The translations under genes and the position numbers were made by a program. A stretch of 64,000 bases of DNA from positions 1 to 64,000 of the forward strand of contig NZ_RCYU01000002.1 of NCBI RefSeq assembly GCF_004166885.1, read 5' to 3'. The DNA comes from Streptococcus sp. bf_0095 (GTDB lineage Bacteria > Bacillota > Bacilli > Lactobacillales > Streptococcaceae). Shown here one piece after another: positions 1 through 8,273 of the stretch. Within the stretch, counting starts at the first letter, position 1. Every line of letters begins with the position of its first letter. The notes beneath the pieces are model-generated. The model did no database searches. It saw nothing but the letters and a program-made list of their open reading frames with translations, and had not been told where the DNA came from.

Positions 1-1380
1 TAAGGTGACCTTGGTCATCCACTTCACCAACTGTGTAGTTTCCTGCTGGAACCAATTCATAAGTCTTGCCTTCGAATGCAATCTCTTGTGGACGGTTATC
101 TACAACTGTATCGTAGTCTTTGTCTACTGGTTGTTGGTCTTCATCGGTTACATCTGACTTGATGGTCTTACCTTCTGTATCCACATAGTGTACATAGACG
201 TTACCCTTAGGTTCTGTTGGTGTTTCTTTTAGTTTGTACACATACGTTACATTCTTATCGCCTTCAATCACTTTGCCTGTTGTAGGATCGGTAGATTTAA
301 GGTGACCTTGGTCATCTACTTCACCGACTGTGTAGTTTCCTGCTGGAACCAATTCATAGGTCTTGCCTTCGAATGCAATCTCTTGTGGACGGTTGTCTAC
401 AACTGTATCGTAGTCTTTGTCTACTGGTTGTTGATCTTCATCGGTCACATCTGACTTGATGGTCTTGCCTTCTGTATCCACATAGTGTACATAGACGTTA
501 CCCTTAGGTTCTTCCTTCAGTTTGTATACATACGTTACATTCTTATCGCCTTCGATCACTTTACCTGTAGTAGCGTCGGTTGACTTGAGGTGACCTTGGT
601 CATCCACTTCACCGACTTTGTAGTTACCTGCAGGTACCAATTCATAAGTCTTGCCTTCGAATGCAATCTCTTGTGGGCGGTTGTCTACCACTGTGTCGTA
701 GTCCTTATCCACCGGTTGAGCGTCTTCGTCGGTCACATCTGACTTGATGGTCTTGCCTTCTGTATCCACATAGTGTACATAGACGTTACCCTTAGGCTCT
801 TCTTTAAGCTTGTAAACATATGTCACATTCTTATCGCCTTCGATGACCTTACCGGTTGTTGGGTCGGTTGACTTAAGGTGACCTTGGTCATCCACTTCTC
901 CGACTGTGTAAGTGCCAGCTGAGACTAATTCATAAGTCTTGCCTTCGAATGCAATCTCTTGTGGACGGTTGTCTACCACTGTGTCGTAGTCTTTATCCAC
1001 TGGTTGAGCGTCTTCGTCGGTCACATCTGACTTGATGGTCTTGCCTTCTGTATCCACATAGTGTACATAGACATTACCTTTAGGCTCTTCTTTGAGCTTA
1101 TAGATGTAGGTAACATTCTTATCTTCTTTAGTAACTAGACCAGTTGTAGGATCAGAAGACTTGAGGTGACCCTCATCATCTACTTCACCGACTGTGTAGG
1201 TACCCGCTGGGACCAATTCATAAGTCTTGCTATCTTTTTCGATTGTTTGCGGACGGTTGTCCACGACTGTATCGTAGGCCTTATTAATTGGTTGCGCCGC
1301 TTCATCTGTGACGGAAGTTTTCAGCTCATTACCCTCAGTATCCTTATAATGAACGTAAACATTACCAGTAACATCTGATT
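1..1380 (-). repeat. Tandem 288-bp coding repeats (MucBP-like units)
   Basis: The motif ggtgacc recurs at 4, 301, 589, 877 and 1165. The spacings are 297, 288, 288 and 288 bp, so the unit is 96 codons, with one unit carrying a 3-codon linker insertion (TPTEP in place of EEP). Units 1-4 are nearly identical in nucleotide sequence. The promoter-proximal unit (about 1090-1380) is more diverged. This suggests recent expansion by unequal recombination towards the C-terminal side. Confidence 0.9.
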
Positions 1381-3421
1381 TGCGGTAATAGTGCGTTACA
1401 TCTGTAGAAATTTCTTTAATGGATGGAAGAGAATAGTTATTAAAGAATGATGGGTAGCCAGAAGCCTTATCCCCTGGTGTGTTCCCACCAATGATGTTGG
1501 AAGTATTATTTCGAACCGGATCGACATCTGCTGAGAACTGTGGTGAGGCTGTAAAGGCATCCCCAGTAGCCTTATTGTACCAACCACTCAAACGCACATT
1601 TCCATTTCCACCATCCGTATATGTTTGTACACGAAGATGGTATTGTCCATCCTTACTATCAACATATCCCAAATCAGTTAATGCATCTTTTGTTCCAGAT
1701 GGTGTTGGCTTACCTCCTGGCTTAACCGGATCTGAAGTATACAACAATGTATAGTTGGTTAAATCAAGCGTATTAACATCTGTTGATGGATTATACGATG
1801 CCACTTTTGATGGGTCTAAAGCATATAATTTAACAACAGATGTTCCATCTTTATCGACTTGCTCTACAATCCGTTTGACGTAGTAGTGAGCACGTCCACC
1901 TTGGAGTTCCAAGTATTTAGCTCCGACACCACCCAGAGAACCGGTCATATCCTTTTCAGCATCCGTACGTACAAACTCGTAGCCTTCAAACTCACGCGGA
2001 TTAGAGGCCTTGTAGTCTTGGCTTTCAATACCTGTCTGGCTGTATGAAGCCAACTCTTTATTCGTACCCTCTACTTTATAGTAGGTGGTATGGGTTACTT
2101 TTTCAGTTGGGATAACTGTTTGAACATTCGGTTTTGTTTCCCCAACATTTCCTGGTTTAGTCGTATCACGAATTTGAAGAATGTGGTGTTTATATTTATC
2201 ATCAGAAGTTGGACCAGCTTCACGGTTATTGGTCCAAGTTCCTAGGATTTGCGAAGATTCCCCAGCAGTATAATCAAATTGAGGGGCATAAGTAGGATTT
2301 TCGTTCACCAAGGTCTTAAATTGGAAAGTTGACTTGGCAGTCAAATCCAAGGTTTCGACTTCTTTACCAGTAGCTTTTTCAACCAAACGAGCATGAACAG
2401 TTGGTGTCTGAGTTGTTCCGACAGCAGAACGATCTACTGAGAAGGTTACATAATAGCCACCATTGCTATAGGTAACGCCACCTTGATTTGCCGGACCTTG
2501 CCAGTTTTGAAGATCCCAAATAGAATAGGTATAGCGATCAGCATTTGGATCCAATTGATAAGTTGTATTGTTCCATGCTGGGTCATTAATGGAAGCACCG
2601 TTTGGATCCTCCATTGTTGGAGTAACTGATGGGGCAGTCAAGGTGTTTGAAGTTGAAAGCGCATCTAACTGAGCAGAGATTGCTGGTGCACCATTAACAG
2701 TTGTATTCCCATTGAAACCTGCATCCTTCAAGGTTGCCATCATATCATCTACTGACTTGTTCAAGCGTTCTCGTTGTTCAGCATATGATTGTGGTTTTAC
2801 TTCAGAATTGCTCGAAGCTTCTTTTGTTGGCAATTCAGCTTGAACTTTTGCAACAGCCTCTTTGATAGCAGCTTTCTGCTCTTCATTTTGATGGTTGGAA
2901 GCATATTTTTCTGCTATTTGATTCAATAAAGCTGCTTCAGAAGCATTTTGTTCCAAGATTGCTTTATCATCTGATGCTACAGCACTTTCGACCACTTGGG
3001 ATGAACTTGCTGCTTGAGCTTTTGTTTCTGTAGCAGTTTCATTTTGAGGGACTGAGACTTCTTTCGAACCTTCTTCAATTAATGGAGCTGCTTCAGGTGA
3101 AACGACTGGAGCACTCACTGCTGTAGAGGAAGAAACTACTTCGTTTCCTACTTCATCCGCAAACGTAGTATTTGCAACTGTAGTAGCACTTAGAACTGCT
3201 GCTGCCACTACAATCCCTTTTAAGAGGTGACGGCTCTTAGCAGAAACAGCATCTTCACGCACCTCAGCAACAACCGTCTCTTCGACTTGACCTCGGATCA
3301 CTTTGAGCAAACCAAAGTTTGAAGTGGCTGCACGCAACCAGTTCTTACCTGACTTGATCAACTTGAAACGAGTCACTCGATCAGTTTCACGGAATTCTCC
3401 GTTTGAACGTTTAAAAATCAT
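1..3421 (-). CDS. Large repeat adhesin with accessory-Sec-type signal peptide and MucBP-like repeats (C-terminus beyond window)
   Basis: The gene starts at ATG 3421 behind GGAG and stays open to the left edge, giving 1140 codons with no stop. The N-terminus (MIFKRSNGEFRETDRVTRFK, then SGKNWLRAATSNFGLLK) matches the long signal peptides of GspB/Fap1-type adhesins exported by SecA2/SecY2, and is followed by a hydrophobic stretch ending near ANTTFADE (about residue 90). After an Ala/Ser/Glu-rich stalk and a non-repetitive region (about residues 190-680) come tandem 96-residue MucBP-like repeats with GNVYVHYVDTEG and TYELVPAGNYTVGEVDDQGH motifs. No serine-rich repeats and no LPXTG motif lie inside the window; a sorting signal would be expected off the left edge. 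Inferred role: surface attachment to host or bacterial glycans. Confidence 0.85.
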   Translation of the reverse strand, partial: MIFKRSNGEFRETDRVTRFKLIKSGKNWLRAATSNFGLLKVIRGQVEETVVAEVREDAVSAKSRHLLKGIVVAAAVLSATTVANTTFADEVGNEVVSSSTAVSAPVVSPEAAPLIEEGSKEVSVPQNETATETKAQAASSSQVVESAVASDDKAILEQNASEAALLNQIAEKYASNHQNEEQKAAIKEAVAKVQAELPTKEASSNSEVKPQSYAEQRERLNKSVDDMMATLKDAGFNGNTTVNGAPAISAQLDALSTSNTLTAPSVTPTMEDPNGASINDPAWNNTTYQLDPNADRYTYSIWDLQNWQGPANQGGVTYSNGGYYVTFSVDRSAVGTTQTPTVHARLVEKATGKEVETLDLTAKSTFQFKTLVNENPTYAPQFDYTAGESSQILGTWTNNREAGPTSDDKYKHHILQIRDTTKPGNVGETKPNVQTVIPTEKVTHTTYYKVEGTNKELASYSQTGIESQDYKASNPREFEGYEFVRTDAEKDMTGSLGGVGAKYLELQGGRAHYYVKRIVEQVDKDGTSVVKLYALDPSKVASYNPSTDVNTLDLTNYTLLYTSDPVKPGGKPTPSGTKDALTDLGYVDSKDGQYHLRVQTYTDGGNGNVRLSGWYNKATGDAFTASPQFSADVDPVRNNTSNIIGGNTPGDKASGYPSFFNNYSLPSIKEISTDVTHYYRKSDVTGNVYVHYKDTEGNELKTSVTDEAAQPINKAYDTVVDNRPQTIEKDSKTYELVPAGTYTVGEVDDEGHLKSSDPTTGLVTKEDKNVTYIYKLKEEPKGNVYVHYVDTEGKTIKSDVTDEDAQPVDKDYDTVVDNRPQEIAFEGKTYELVSAGTYTVGEVDDQGHLKSTDPTTGKVIEGDKNVTYVYKLKEEPKGNVYVHYVDTEGKTIKSDVTDEDAQPVDKDYDTVVDNRPQEIAFEGKTYELVPAGNYKVGEVDDQGHLKSTDATTGKVIEGDKNVTYVYKLKEEPKGNVYVHYVDTEGKTIKSDVTDEDQQPVDKDYDTVVDNRPQEIAFEGKTYELVPAGNYTVGEVDDQGHLKSTDPTTGKVIEGDKNVTYVYKLKETPTEPKGNVYVHYVDTEGKTIKSDVTDEDQQPVDKDYDTVVDNRPQEIAFEGKTYELVPAGNYTVGEVDDQGHL

Positions 3422-3452
3422 TTGATTCTCCTTTTTTTAGTTTTTCAACTAT

Positions 3453-3480
3453 ATTATACCCTTTTCCTGTACTTATGCAA
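3453..3480 (-). promoter_or_regulatory. Promoter of the adhesin gene
   Basis: On the minus strand TTGCAT (3480-3475) and TATAAT (3458-3453) are separated by 16 bp, about 30 bp upstream of the GGAG and ATG of the adhesin gene. Confidence 0.65.
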
Positions 3481-3545
3481 GCGTTTTAATGTTTATCAAG
3501 TTTATCATCAGGAAATAGCGTTCTGAAACCATTCAAACGAACAAA

Positions 3546-3567
3546 AAAGCTACCCGAAGGTAGCTTT
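3546..3567 (-). terminator. Terminator of rplK-rplA
   Basis: Perfect 9-bp stem AAAGCTACC/GGTAGCTTT with a tetraloop, followed on the minus strand by a T run. It lies 10 bp after the rplA stop. Confidence 0.9.
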
Positions 3568-3576
3568 GATTTCTAA

Positions 3577-4266
3577 TTAAAGTGAGTTAACATCCACTTT
3601 GATACCAGGACCTTGAGTTGTAGTCAAAGTCAAGCTAGTTACGTAAGTACCTTTAGCTGTAGCTGGTTTTGCTTTTTGGATAACATCGTTGAAAGCTTTG
3701 AAGTTTTCAACCAATTTGTCAGCGTCAAATGACACCTTACCGATGATCGCTTGTACGATACCTGCACGGTCAGCACGGTAAGTGATTTTACCACCTTTAG
3801 ACTCTTCAACTGCTTTAGCAACATCCATTGTTACAGTACCAGTTTTAGGGTTTGGCATCAAGTTACGTGGTCCAAGGACACGTCCAAGACGTCCAACAAG
3901 AGCCATCATGTCAGGTGTAGCGATAACAACGTCGAAGTCCAACCAACCATCGTTGATTTTCGCAACAAGGTCATCTTCACCTACGAAGTCTGCACCAGCA
4001 GCTTTTGCTTCTTCAGCTTTTGCACCACGTGCAAATACAAGAACGCGAGCAGTTTTACCAGTTCCGTTTGGCAATACCATTGCACCACGGATTTGTTGGT
4101 CAGCTTTTTTCACGTCGATGTTCAAGTTGTAAGCAACTTCTACAGTTGCGTCAAATTTTGCAAAGTTAGTTTCTTTTGCAAGAGCTACAGCTTCTTCTAC
4201 GCTGTATGCTTTTGTGCTGTCGATTTTTTCAAGAGCAGCACGAAGTTGTTTGCTTTTTTTAGCCAT
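3577..4266 (-). CDS. rplA: 50S ribosomal protein L1
   Basis: A 229-residue protein of the usual L1 length. It starts [16 protein letters not shown] and carries the L1 signature region around [22 protein letters not shown]1 binds helices 76-78 of 23S rRNA at the mobile stalk and, in many bacteria, represses its own operon by binding a mimic of that site in the mRNA. The gene has an AAGGAG ribosome-binding site, follows rplK after a 97-nt gap and ends at a strong terminator. A probable L1-binding structure lies directly in front of its start. Confidence 0.99.
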   Translation of the reverse strand: MAKKSKQLRAALEKIDSTKAYSVEEAVALAKETNFAKFDATVEVAYNLNIDVKKADQQIRGAMVLPNGTGKTARVLVFARGAKAEEAKAAGADFVGEDDLVAKINDGWLDFDVVIATPDMMALVGRLGRVLGPRNLMPNPKTGTVTMDVAKAVEESKGGKITYRADRAGIVQAIIGKVSFDADKLVENFKAFNDVIQKAKPATAKGTYVTSLTLTTTQGPGIKVDVNSL

Positions 4267-4284
4267 TTTATCTTTCTCCTTGTA

Positions 4285-4315
4285 ATGTGGTCATATCGAT
4301 TTTCATCTCCCACGT
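4285..4315 (-). promoter_or_regulatory. Probable L1-binding mRNA site upstream of rplA
   Basis: Minus-strand RNA reads CGTGGGAGATGAAAATC, then GATATGACCAC. GUGG pairs with CCAC, leaving the asymmetric GAG bulge typical of the L1 site in 23S rRNA helix 76 (GGUGGGAGG...CCACC). The AAGGAG of rplA follows within 10 nt, so occupancy could block initiation. Assigned by motif likeness, not by measurement. Confidence 0.55.
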
Positions 4316-4363
4316 CACTCGTCTCATGATCAAGTGTATTGCGGGCAAATAGGATTGTTACAA

Positions 4364-4789
4364 TTAGTCAGTAACAGTGAATCCCATAGAACGAGCAGTA
4401 CCTTCGATCATACGCATTGCAGACTCAATGTTTGCAGCGTTCAAATCTGGCATCTTAGTTTCAGCAATTTCTTGTACTTGCGCACGAGTAACTGTTGCAA
4501 CTTTCGTTTTGTTAGGTGTACCTGATCCTTTTTCAACACCTGCAGCTTTTTTCAAAAGAACAGCAGCTGGTGGTGTTTTTGTAACGAAATCAAATGATTT
4601 GTCTTCATAAACAGTGATCACAACTGGGATAATCATACCAGCTTGGTCAGCTGTACGAGCGTTAAACTCTTTAGTGAATCCCATGATGTTGATACCTGCT
4701 TGACCAAGTGCTGGTCCAACCGGTGGAGCTGGAGTAGCTTTACCAGCAGGGATTTGCAATTTTACAAGTTTTTCGACTTTTTTAGCCAT
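4364..4789 (-). CDS. rplK: 50S ribosomal protein L11
   Basis: A 141-residue L11 starting [29 protein letters not shown], with the conserved proline-rich N-terminal switch and the C-terminal rRNA-binding domain (GIEVE-equivalent helices, ending GFTVTD). L11 binds the GTPase-associated centre of 23S rRNA and is needed for (p)ppGpp synthesis on the ribosome. It is the first gene of the rplK-rplA unit, with AGGAGG in front of the ATG and a consensus promoter about 80 bp upstream. Confidence 0.99.
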   Translation of the reverse strand: MAKKVEKLVKLQIPAGKATPAPPVGPALGQAGINIMGFTKEFNARTADQAGMIIPVVITVYEDKSFDFVTKTPPAAVLLKKAAGVEKGSGTPNKTKVATVTRAQVQEIAETKMPDLNAANIESAMRMIEGTARSMGFTVTD

Positions 4790-4804
4790 TTCTTAAATCC
4801 TCCT

Positions 4805-4845
4805 TTGTGGTTTTGGCGGTAATTACAGATTTTTACCTCCCACAA
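4805..4845 (-). promoter_or_regulatory. Probable L1-binding leader site upstream of rplK
   Basis: Minus-strand RNA has TTGTGGGAGGTAAAAATC and, after TTACCGCCAAAA, CCACAA. TTGTGG pairs with CCACAA and GGTAA with TTACC, again with a GAG internal loop like 23S H76. The AGGAGG of rplK follows at once. A separate perfect 6-bp hairpin (GTATGC/GCATAC, 4846-4862) precedes it at the start of the transcript. Confidence 0.6.
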
Positions 4846-4868
4846 GTATGCTCTGCGCATACCTTTCT

Positions 4869-4896
4869 ATTATACACTATTTTCTTCCGAATGCAA
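4869..4896 (-). promoter_or_regulatory. Promoter of rplK-rplA
   Basis: Minus strand TTGCAT (4896-4891), 16-bp spacer, TATAAT (4874-4869). The spacer ends in TGTG, close to an extended -10. Confidence 0.8.
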
Positions 4897-4949
4897 GAAA
4901 AAATTTCATTTCCATCACACTTTTTTTACTTTTGTGATAAAATGGAGGT

Positions 4950-5294
4950 ATGTTAATAAAAGTTGCTTCCCTTGTATTTATTTTTTTGACCCTGATTCTC
5001 AGTGGGATTATTATTCGAGTCTTTAAACTGCGTCGATATGGTTGGAATTTTGCCGATCTGGCTTTTCCTCTGTTCGCGCTTGAATACTATTTGATTTCAG
5101 ATGCGGCCTACTATCATAATTTGTTGCCGCAATTGTTATTAGCTTTGTCCCTCTTAGCTATCGGCTTGACTATCTATTTCTTGAAAAAGAGACGTAGCTT
5201 TTACTATCCGAAATTTTTCAAGTACTTTTGGCGCGCAGGCTTTCTCATTACCTTTTTCCTTTACCTCATTATGACGATTAGCCTCTTTATCTGA
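4950..5294 (+). CDS. DUF3397 family small membrane protein
   Basis: A 114-residue protein with four predicted membrane helices (about residues 4-25, 32-52, 60-78 and 90-112) and a basic loop KKRRSFYYPK. It resembles the DUF3397 family of Firmicutes, whose function is unknown. The ATG at 4950 is only 1 nt after GGAGG, too close for normal Shine-Dalgarno use. An extended -10 (TGATAAAAT, 4935-4943) ends 6 nt before the ATG, so the mRNA may be leaderless. The gene is a single-gene unit ending at a strong hairpin. Confidence 0.8.
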   Translation: MLIKVASLVFIFLTLILSGIIIRVFKLRRYGWNFADLAFPLFALEYYLISDAAYYHNLLPQLLLALSLLAIGLTIYFLKKRRSFYYPKFFKYFWRAGFLITFFLYLIMTISLFI

Positions 5295-5309
5295 TTTTAA
5301 TAATAAAAT

Positions 5310-5352
5310 AACGGTATTAACTAGATCCAAGATGATTTAGCTAATACCGTTT
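5310..5352. terminator. Bidirectional terminator between DUF3397 gene and P-type ATPase gene
   Basis: 10-bp stem AACGGTATTA/TAATACCGTT with a 23-nt loop. T runs follow on both strands (TTTTTTATTT on +, TTATTTTATT on -). It serves two convergent genes. Confidence 0.85.
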
Positions 5353-5354
5353 TT

Positions 5355-7700
5355 TTATTTGTTTCTGGACTTATGCAGATGGGTCACCAAGGTATAGACA
5401 AGACGATTCATCACCCATAAAACTCCTTCCATGACCAGTCCTAGGACAAGAGTCAAGATCCAGCCAGTCAGATGAAGGTGGCTGAGATTAAAAATGGAAG
5501 AAAATACAAAGACCGACAGACAAAATCCAGTTACATTAAGAAGGATGATGCCCAATTTTACATGATTGAAGGGAAGGCTGAGTTGGTATACTTTTGTAAA
5601 GCCAATCAAAGCCAGCAGGTAAATCGAGATGGTCGAAATATCTCCCTGACTTAATCCAAGGAAAGGACCCAGAACCACAAGAAAAAGGACCGATATGAGA
5701 TTGGTCAAGGCAGCTGGAAGAGCTTGCTCTATCACGGTTTCAATAAAGTCTCCTTCTATCCGGGCACGATTCTTCTCCAAGGCCAGTAAGAAACCGGGGA
5801 TTCCGATGGTAAATCCACTGATCAAGGACATCTGAGAAGCCTGAATGGGATAAGTGAAAGCAAAGAGAATAGCCAAGATAGCCAATAATATTGAAAAGAT
5901 ATTCTTGACCAAAAAGAGACTCGCCGAACGCTGAATATTGTTGACAACTCGGCGACCTTCATCCACAATCGAAGGCATGTGAGAGAAGTCCGAATCTAAA
6001 AGCACAACCTGGGCCACCTTTTTGGTCGCATCGTGGCCCGAATTCATGGCAATACTACAATCTGCCTTTTTCATAGCGAGAATGTCATTGACCCCATCCC
6101 CTGTCATCCCAACCTTATGACCATCCGCCTGCAAGCTCTCTACGAGGATTTGTTTTTGTTCTGGACTAACCCGGCCAAAGACTGTGTAGGTCCGTGCTGC
6201 ATCTACTACCTCCTCATATGTCTTGAGCTGACTAGCATCGACCACTTGATCTGCATCAGGAATACCTGCTTTTTGAGCTACGGCGGCAACTGTCAAAGGA
6301 TGATCCCCTGAAATAACCTTGATGGTCACCCCTTGTTTTTGGAAATAAGCAAAGGTTTCAGGTGCAGTCGATCGTACAGGATTCTCCAAGATCAAGGCTA
6401 GGAGGGGAAGGACTGGAGCTTCTAATACTTCCATCAATTGCTCCCCCTGGTAATGCCCCAAAATAAGGACACGCGCCCCTCGTTCAATCTCTCGCTGCCA
6501 GACTTCTTGGTAAGCATCGAGATCATCTCGAAGCAAAACATCCGGTGCCCCTAGTAGGTAAATACCTTCTTGGAACTGAAGGCCTCCAAATTTCTTCTTG
6601 GATGAAAAAGGAAGACGGTCTTGAACGGTCCAAACTTCACTTGTTTGGACTGAGTGAAACTGCCGAATGGCCGTGATGGTATCATTCTGATCCTCACTGG
6701 CCTGGAGATAGTGACTTAATATTTTTTTGCCTTCTTTTTCATCTAGTGCCAAGGGGAGGAGCTCACTCACCTGCATCCTGTGTTCGGTAATGGTTCCCGT
6801 CTTGTCTAGACAAAGGACGTCGATACGGGATAGGGTTTCAATCCCCTTCATACTATTGAGTAGGACCTTTTGAAGGGCTAAACGGGTTGCTCCAAGCACC
6901 AAGGCCAGGGTCATTAAGAGGTAGAGTCCTTCTGGGATCATCCCAATGATGGCACCAACCATAGAGGTAATGCTAACTTTGAGGGAGTCTTGATTTCCTA
7001 GATAGCTCTGCAAGAACAAGAGCAAGCCAATCGGGATGAGAATCATTCCGATCATTCGGACGAGACCATCCACAGCATGAACCATTTCGGATTCTTCGTG
7101 TCCCCTGACTTTCTTAGCAGATAGACTCAGCTGATTAATATAAGACGCATCTCCTACTTGTTCCAAGACGGCAACTGCTTGACCTGAGATAACAAAACTT
7201 CCTGACATGAGTTTCTGATTCTCACCTTTAGGGATTTCATCTGCTTCACCTGTTAATTGAGACTCATCGACCATGATCGAGCCATCCAGAACCTTGGCAT
7301 CCGCATAGATCTGATCCCCTGCTTGGAACAAGACGACATCCCCCTCTACCACCTGGTCGACAGGAAGATCCAGCCGTTCTCCTTCACGAATCACTCGAGC
7401 TTTCTCCACTTGAAGGAGGCGCATCTTATTCAAAATCCGCCGAGACCGCAATTCTTGAACAATCCCAATCAAGGAGTTAACGACCACAATGGGAACAAAT
7501 AACATATTGTTCCAAGACCGTACTAGTATCAATAAGATAGCTAGAATACCAAAAACCAGGTTAAAATAGGTAAAGACATTTGAATAAATAATCTCTCTGG
7601 TCGACTTTTCAGCCGTGATGGTTACTCGATTTTGTTTGCCTTCTCTAATTCTGCTTTGGACTTGCTCATTCGTTAGCCCGCTATATCGCTTCTCTTCCAT
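5355..7700 (-). CDS. Cation-translocating P-type ATPase, CtpE-like (predicted Ca2+)
   Basis: A 781-residue P-type ATPase. It has the actuator-domain motif LTGEADE near 149, the phosphorylation motif DKTGT at D299, and the hinge motif MTGDGVND in the P domain. The membrane motif MIPEGLYLLMTLAL before the phosphorylation site resembles mycobacterial CtpE rather than the PEGLP of SERCA-type pumps. CtpE is a Ca2+ uptake ATPase, so Ca2+ is the best guess for the substrate. The protein has about ten membrane helices. It ends directly on a strong terminator and seems to be a single-gene unit. Confidence 0.9.
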   Translation of the reverse strand: MEEKRYSGLTNEQVQSRIREGKQNRVTITAEKSTREIIYSNVFTYFNLVFGILAILLILVRSWNNMLFVPIVVVNSLIGIVQELRSRRILNKMRLLQVEKARVIREGERLDLPVDQVVEGDVVLFQAGDQIYADAKVLDGSIMVDESQLTGEADEIPKGENQKLMSGSFVISGQAVAVLEQVGDASYINQLSLSAKKVRGHEESEMVHAVDGLVRMIGMILIPIGLLLFLQSYLGNQDSLKVSITSMVGAIIGMIPEGLYLLMTLALVLGATRLALQKVLLNSMKGIETLSRIDVLCLDKTGTITEHRMQVSELLPLALDEKEGKKILSHYLQASEDQNDTITAIRQFHSVQTSEVWTVQDRLPFSSKKKFGGLQFQEGIYLLGAPDVLLRDDLDAYQEVWQREIERGARVLILGHYQGEQLMEVLEAPVLPLLALILENPVRSTAPETFAYFQKQGVTIKVISGDHPLTVAAVAQKAGIPDADQVVDASQLKTYEEVVDAARTYTVFGRVSPEQKQILVESLQADGHKVGMTGDGVNDILAMKKADCSIAMNSGHDATKKVAQVVLLDSDFSHMPSIVDEGRRVVNNIQRSASLFLVKNIFSILLAILAILFAFTYPIQASQMSLISGFTIGIPGFLLALEKNRARIEGDFIETVIEQALPAALTNLISVLFLVVLGPFLGLSQGDISTISIYLLALIGFTKVYQLSLPFNHVKLGIILLNVTGFCLSVFVFSSIFNLSHLHLTGWILTLVLGLVMEGVLWVMNRLVYTLVTHLHKSRNK

Positions 7701-7784
7701 ATTTTCTTCTTTCTTTTTTCTGTATCTAGTTTAGCAAAAAGAATGTCTTCTGGCTTGAGACTAGAGACCGAAGATTGTGTAGAC

Positions 7785-8171
7785 CTATTCGTGAAGTTCA
7801 AGAGGCAAGCCATCTGGATCAAAGAAGAAAGCCATTTTGCGCCCATCAAAATCATCCACCCGTAGTTCTGTATGAGGGATTCCTAATTGGTCAAACTCTG
7901 CTAGACAGGCTTGAACATCTTCCACTTTAAAAGCCAGATGACGGAGACCGGTATGCTCTGGATGAGGGAGAAAGGGTCTTTTTGGGGCAGCTGGTTTGAT
8001 AAATATTTCCAAGGTCAGGTTTCCCTTTCGAATATTAAAGAGAATATCCTGCTTTTCTGGTCGATGGTGTTTGTCTAAAGGTTCAAAGCCTAACTTGTCT
8101 ACATAAAATTCTCTGGTTTTATCATAATCGTGGCCAATAATGGCAATGTGGTGATTGGTATCGAGATGCAT
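7785..8171 (-). CDS. VOC (glyoxalase/bleomycin-resistance) family protein
   Basis: A 128-residue single-domain vicinal-oxygen-chelate protein with two beta-alpha-beta-beta-beta modules. Likely metal ligands are His8 (HHIAIIGHD), the His of GLRHLAFKV near 76 and the final Glu of LPLELHE. It is like the GloA2/YaeR group of small VOC proteins, whose substrate is mostly unknown; true lactoylglutathione lyase activity is not shown. The start is ATG 8171, after AAAGGACAGCAG. It lies between ftsK and the P-type ATPase gene on the same strand. Confidence 0.85.
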   Translation of the reverse strand: MHLDTNHHIAIIGHDYDKTREFYVDKLGFEPLDKHHRPEKQDILFNIRKGNLTLEIFIKPAAPKRPFLPHPEHTGLRHLAFKVEDVQACLAEFDQLGIPHTELRVDDFDGRKMAFFFDPDGLPLELHE

Positions 8172-8201
8172 CTGCTGTCCTTTTCTTTTTTTATCGTAAA
8201 C

Positions 8202-8230
8202 AAAACCTGCCCCTTGTACAGGCAGGTTTT
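8202..8230 (-). terminator. Terminator after ftsK
   Basis: 10-bp stem AAAACCTGCC/GGCAGGTTTT, 9-nt loop and a short T-rich tail on the minus strand, 44 bp after the ftsK stop. The 3' arm overlaps the region just upstream of the VOC gene. Confidence 0.75.
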
Positions 8231-8273
8231 TGCTATTGTCAAATATCTCATTCCTTCTTCATCTAAAGAAAGA

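Noticed and set aside
1..1380. Regular 288-bp repeats as a CRISPR array or satellite DNA
   Set aside because: The unit is a whole number of codons, stays in one open frame and encodes a MucBP-like domain; there is no spacer pattern.
3751..4329. 192-codon open frame on the plus strand opposite rplA
   Set aside because: It is the shadow of a highly expressed ribosomal gene with strong codon bias; no ribosome-binding site and no recognisable protein.
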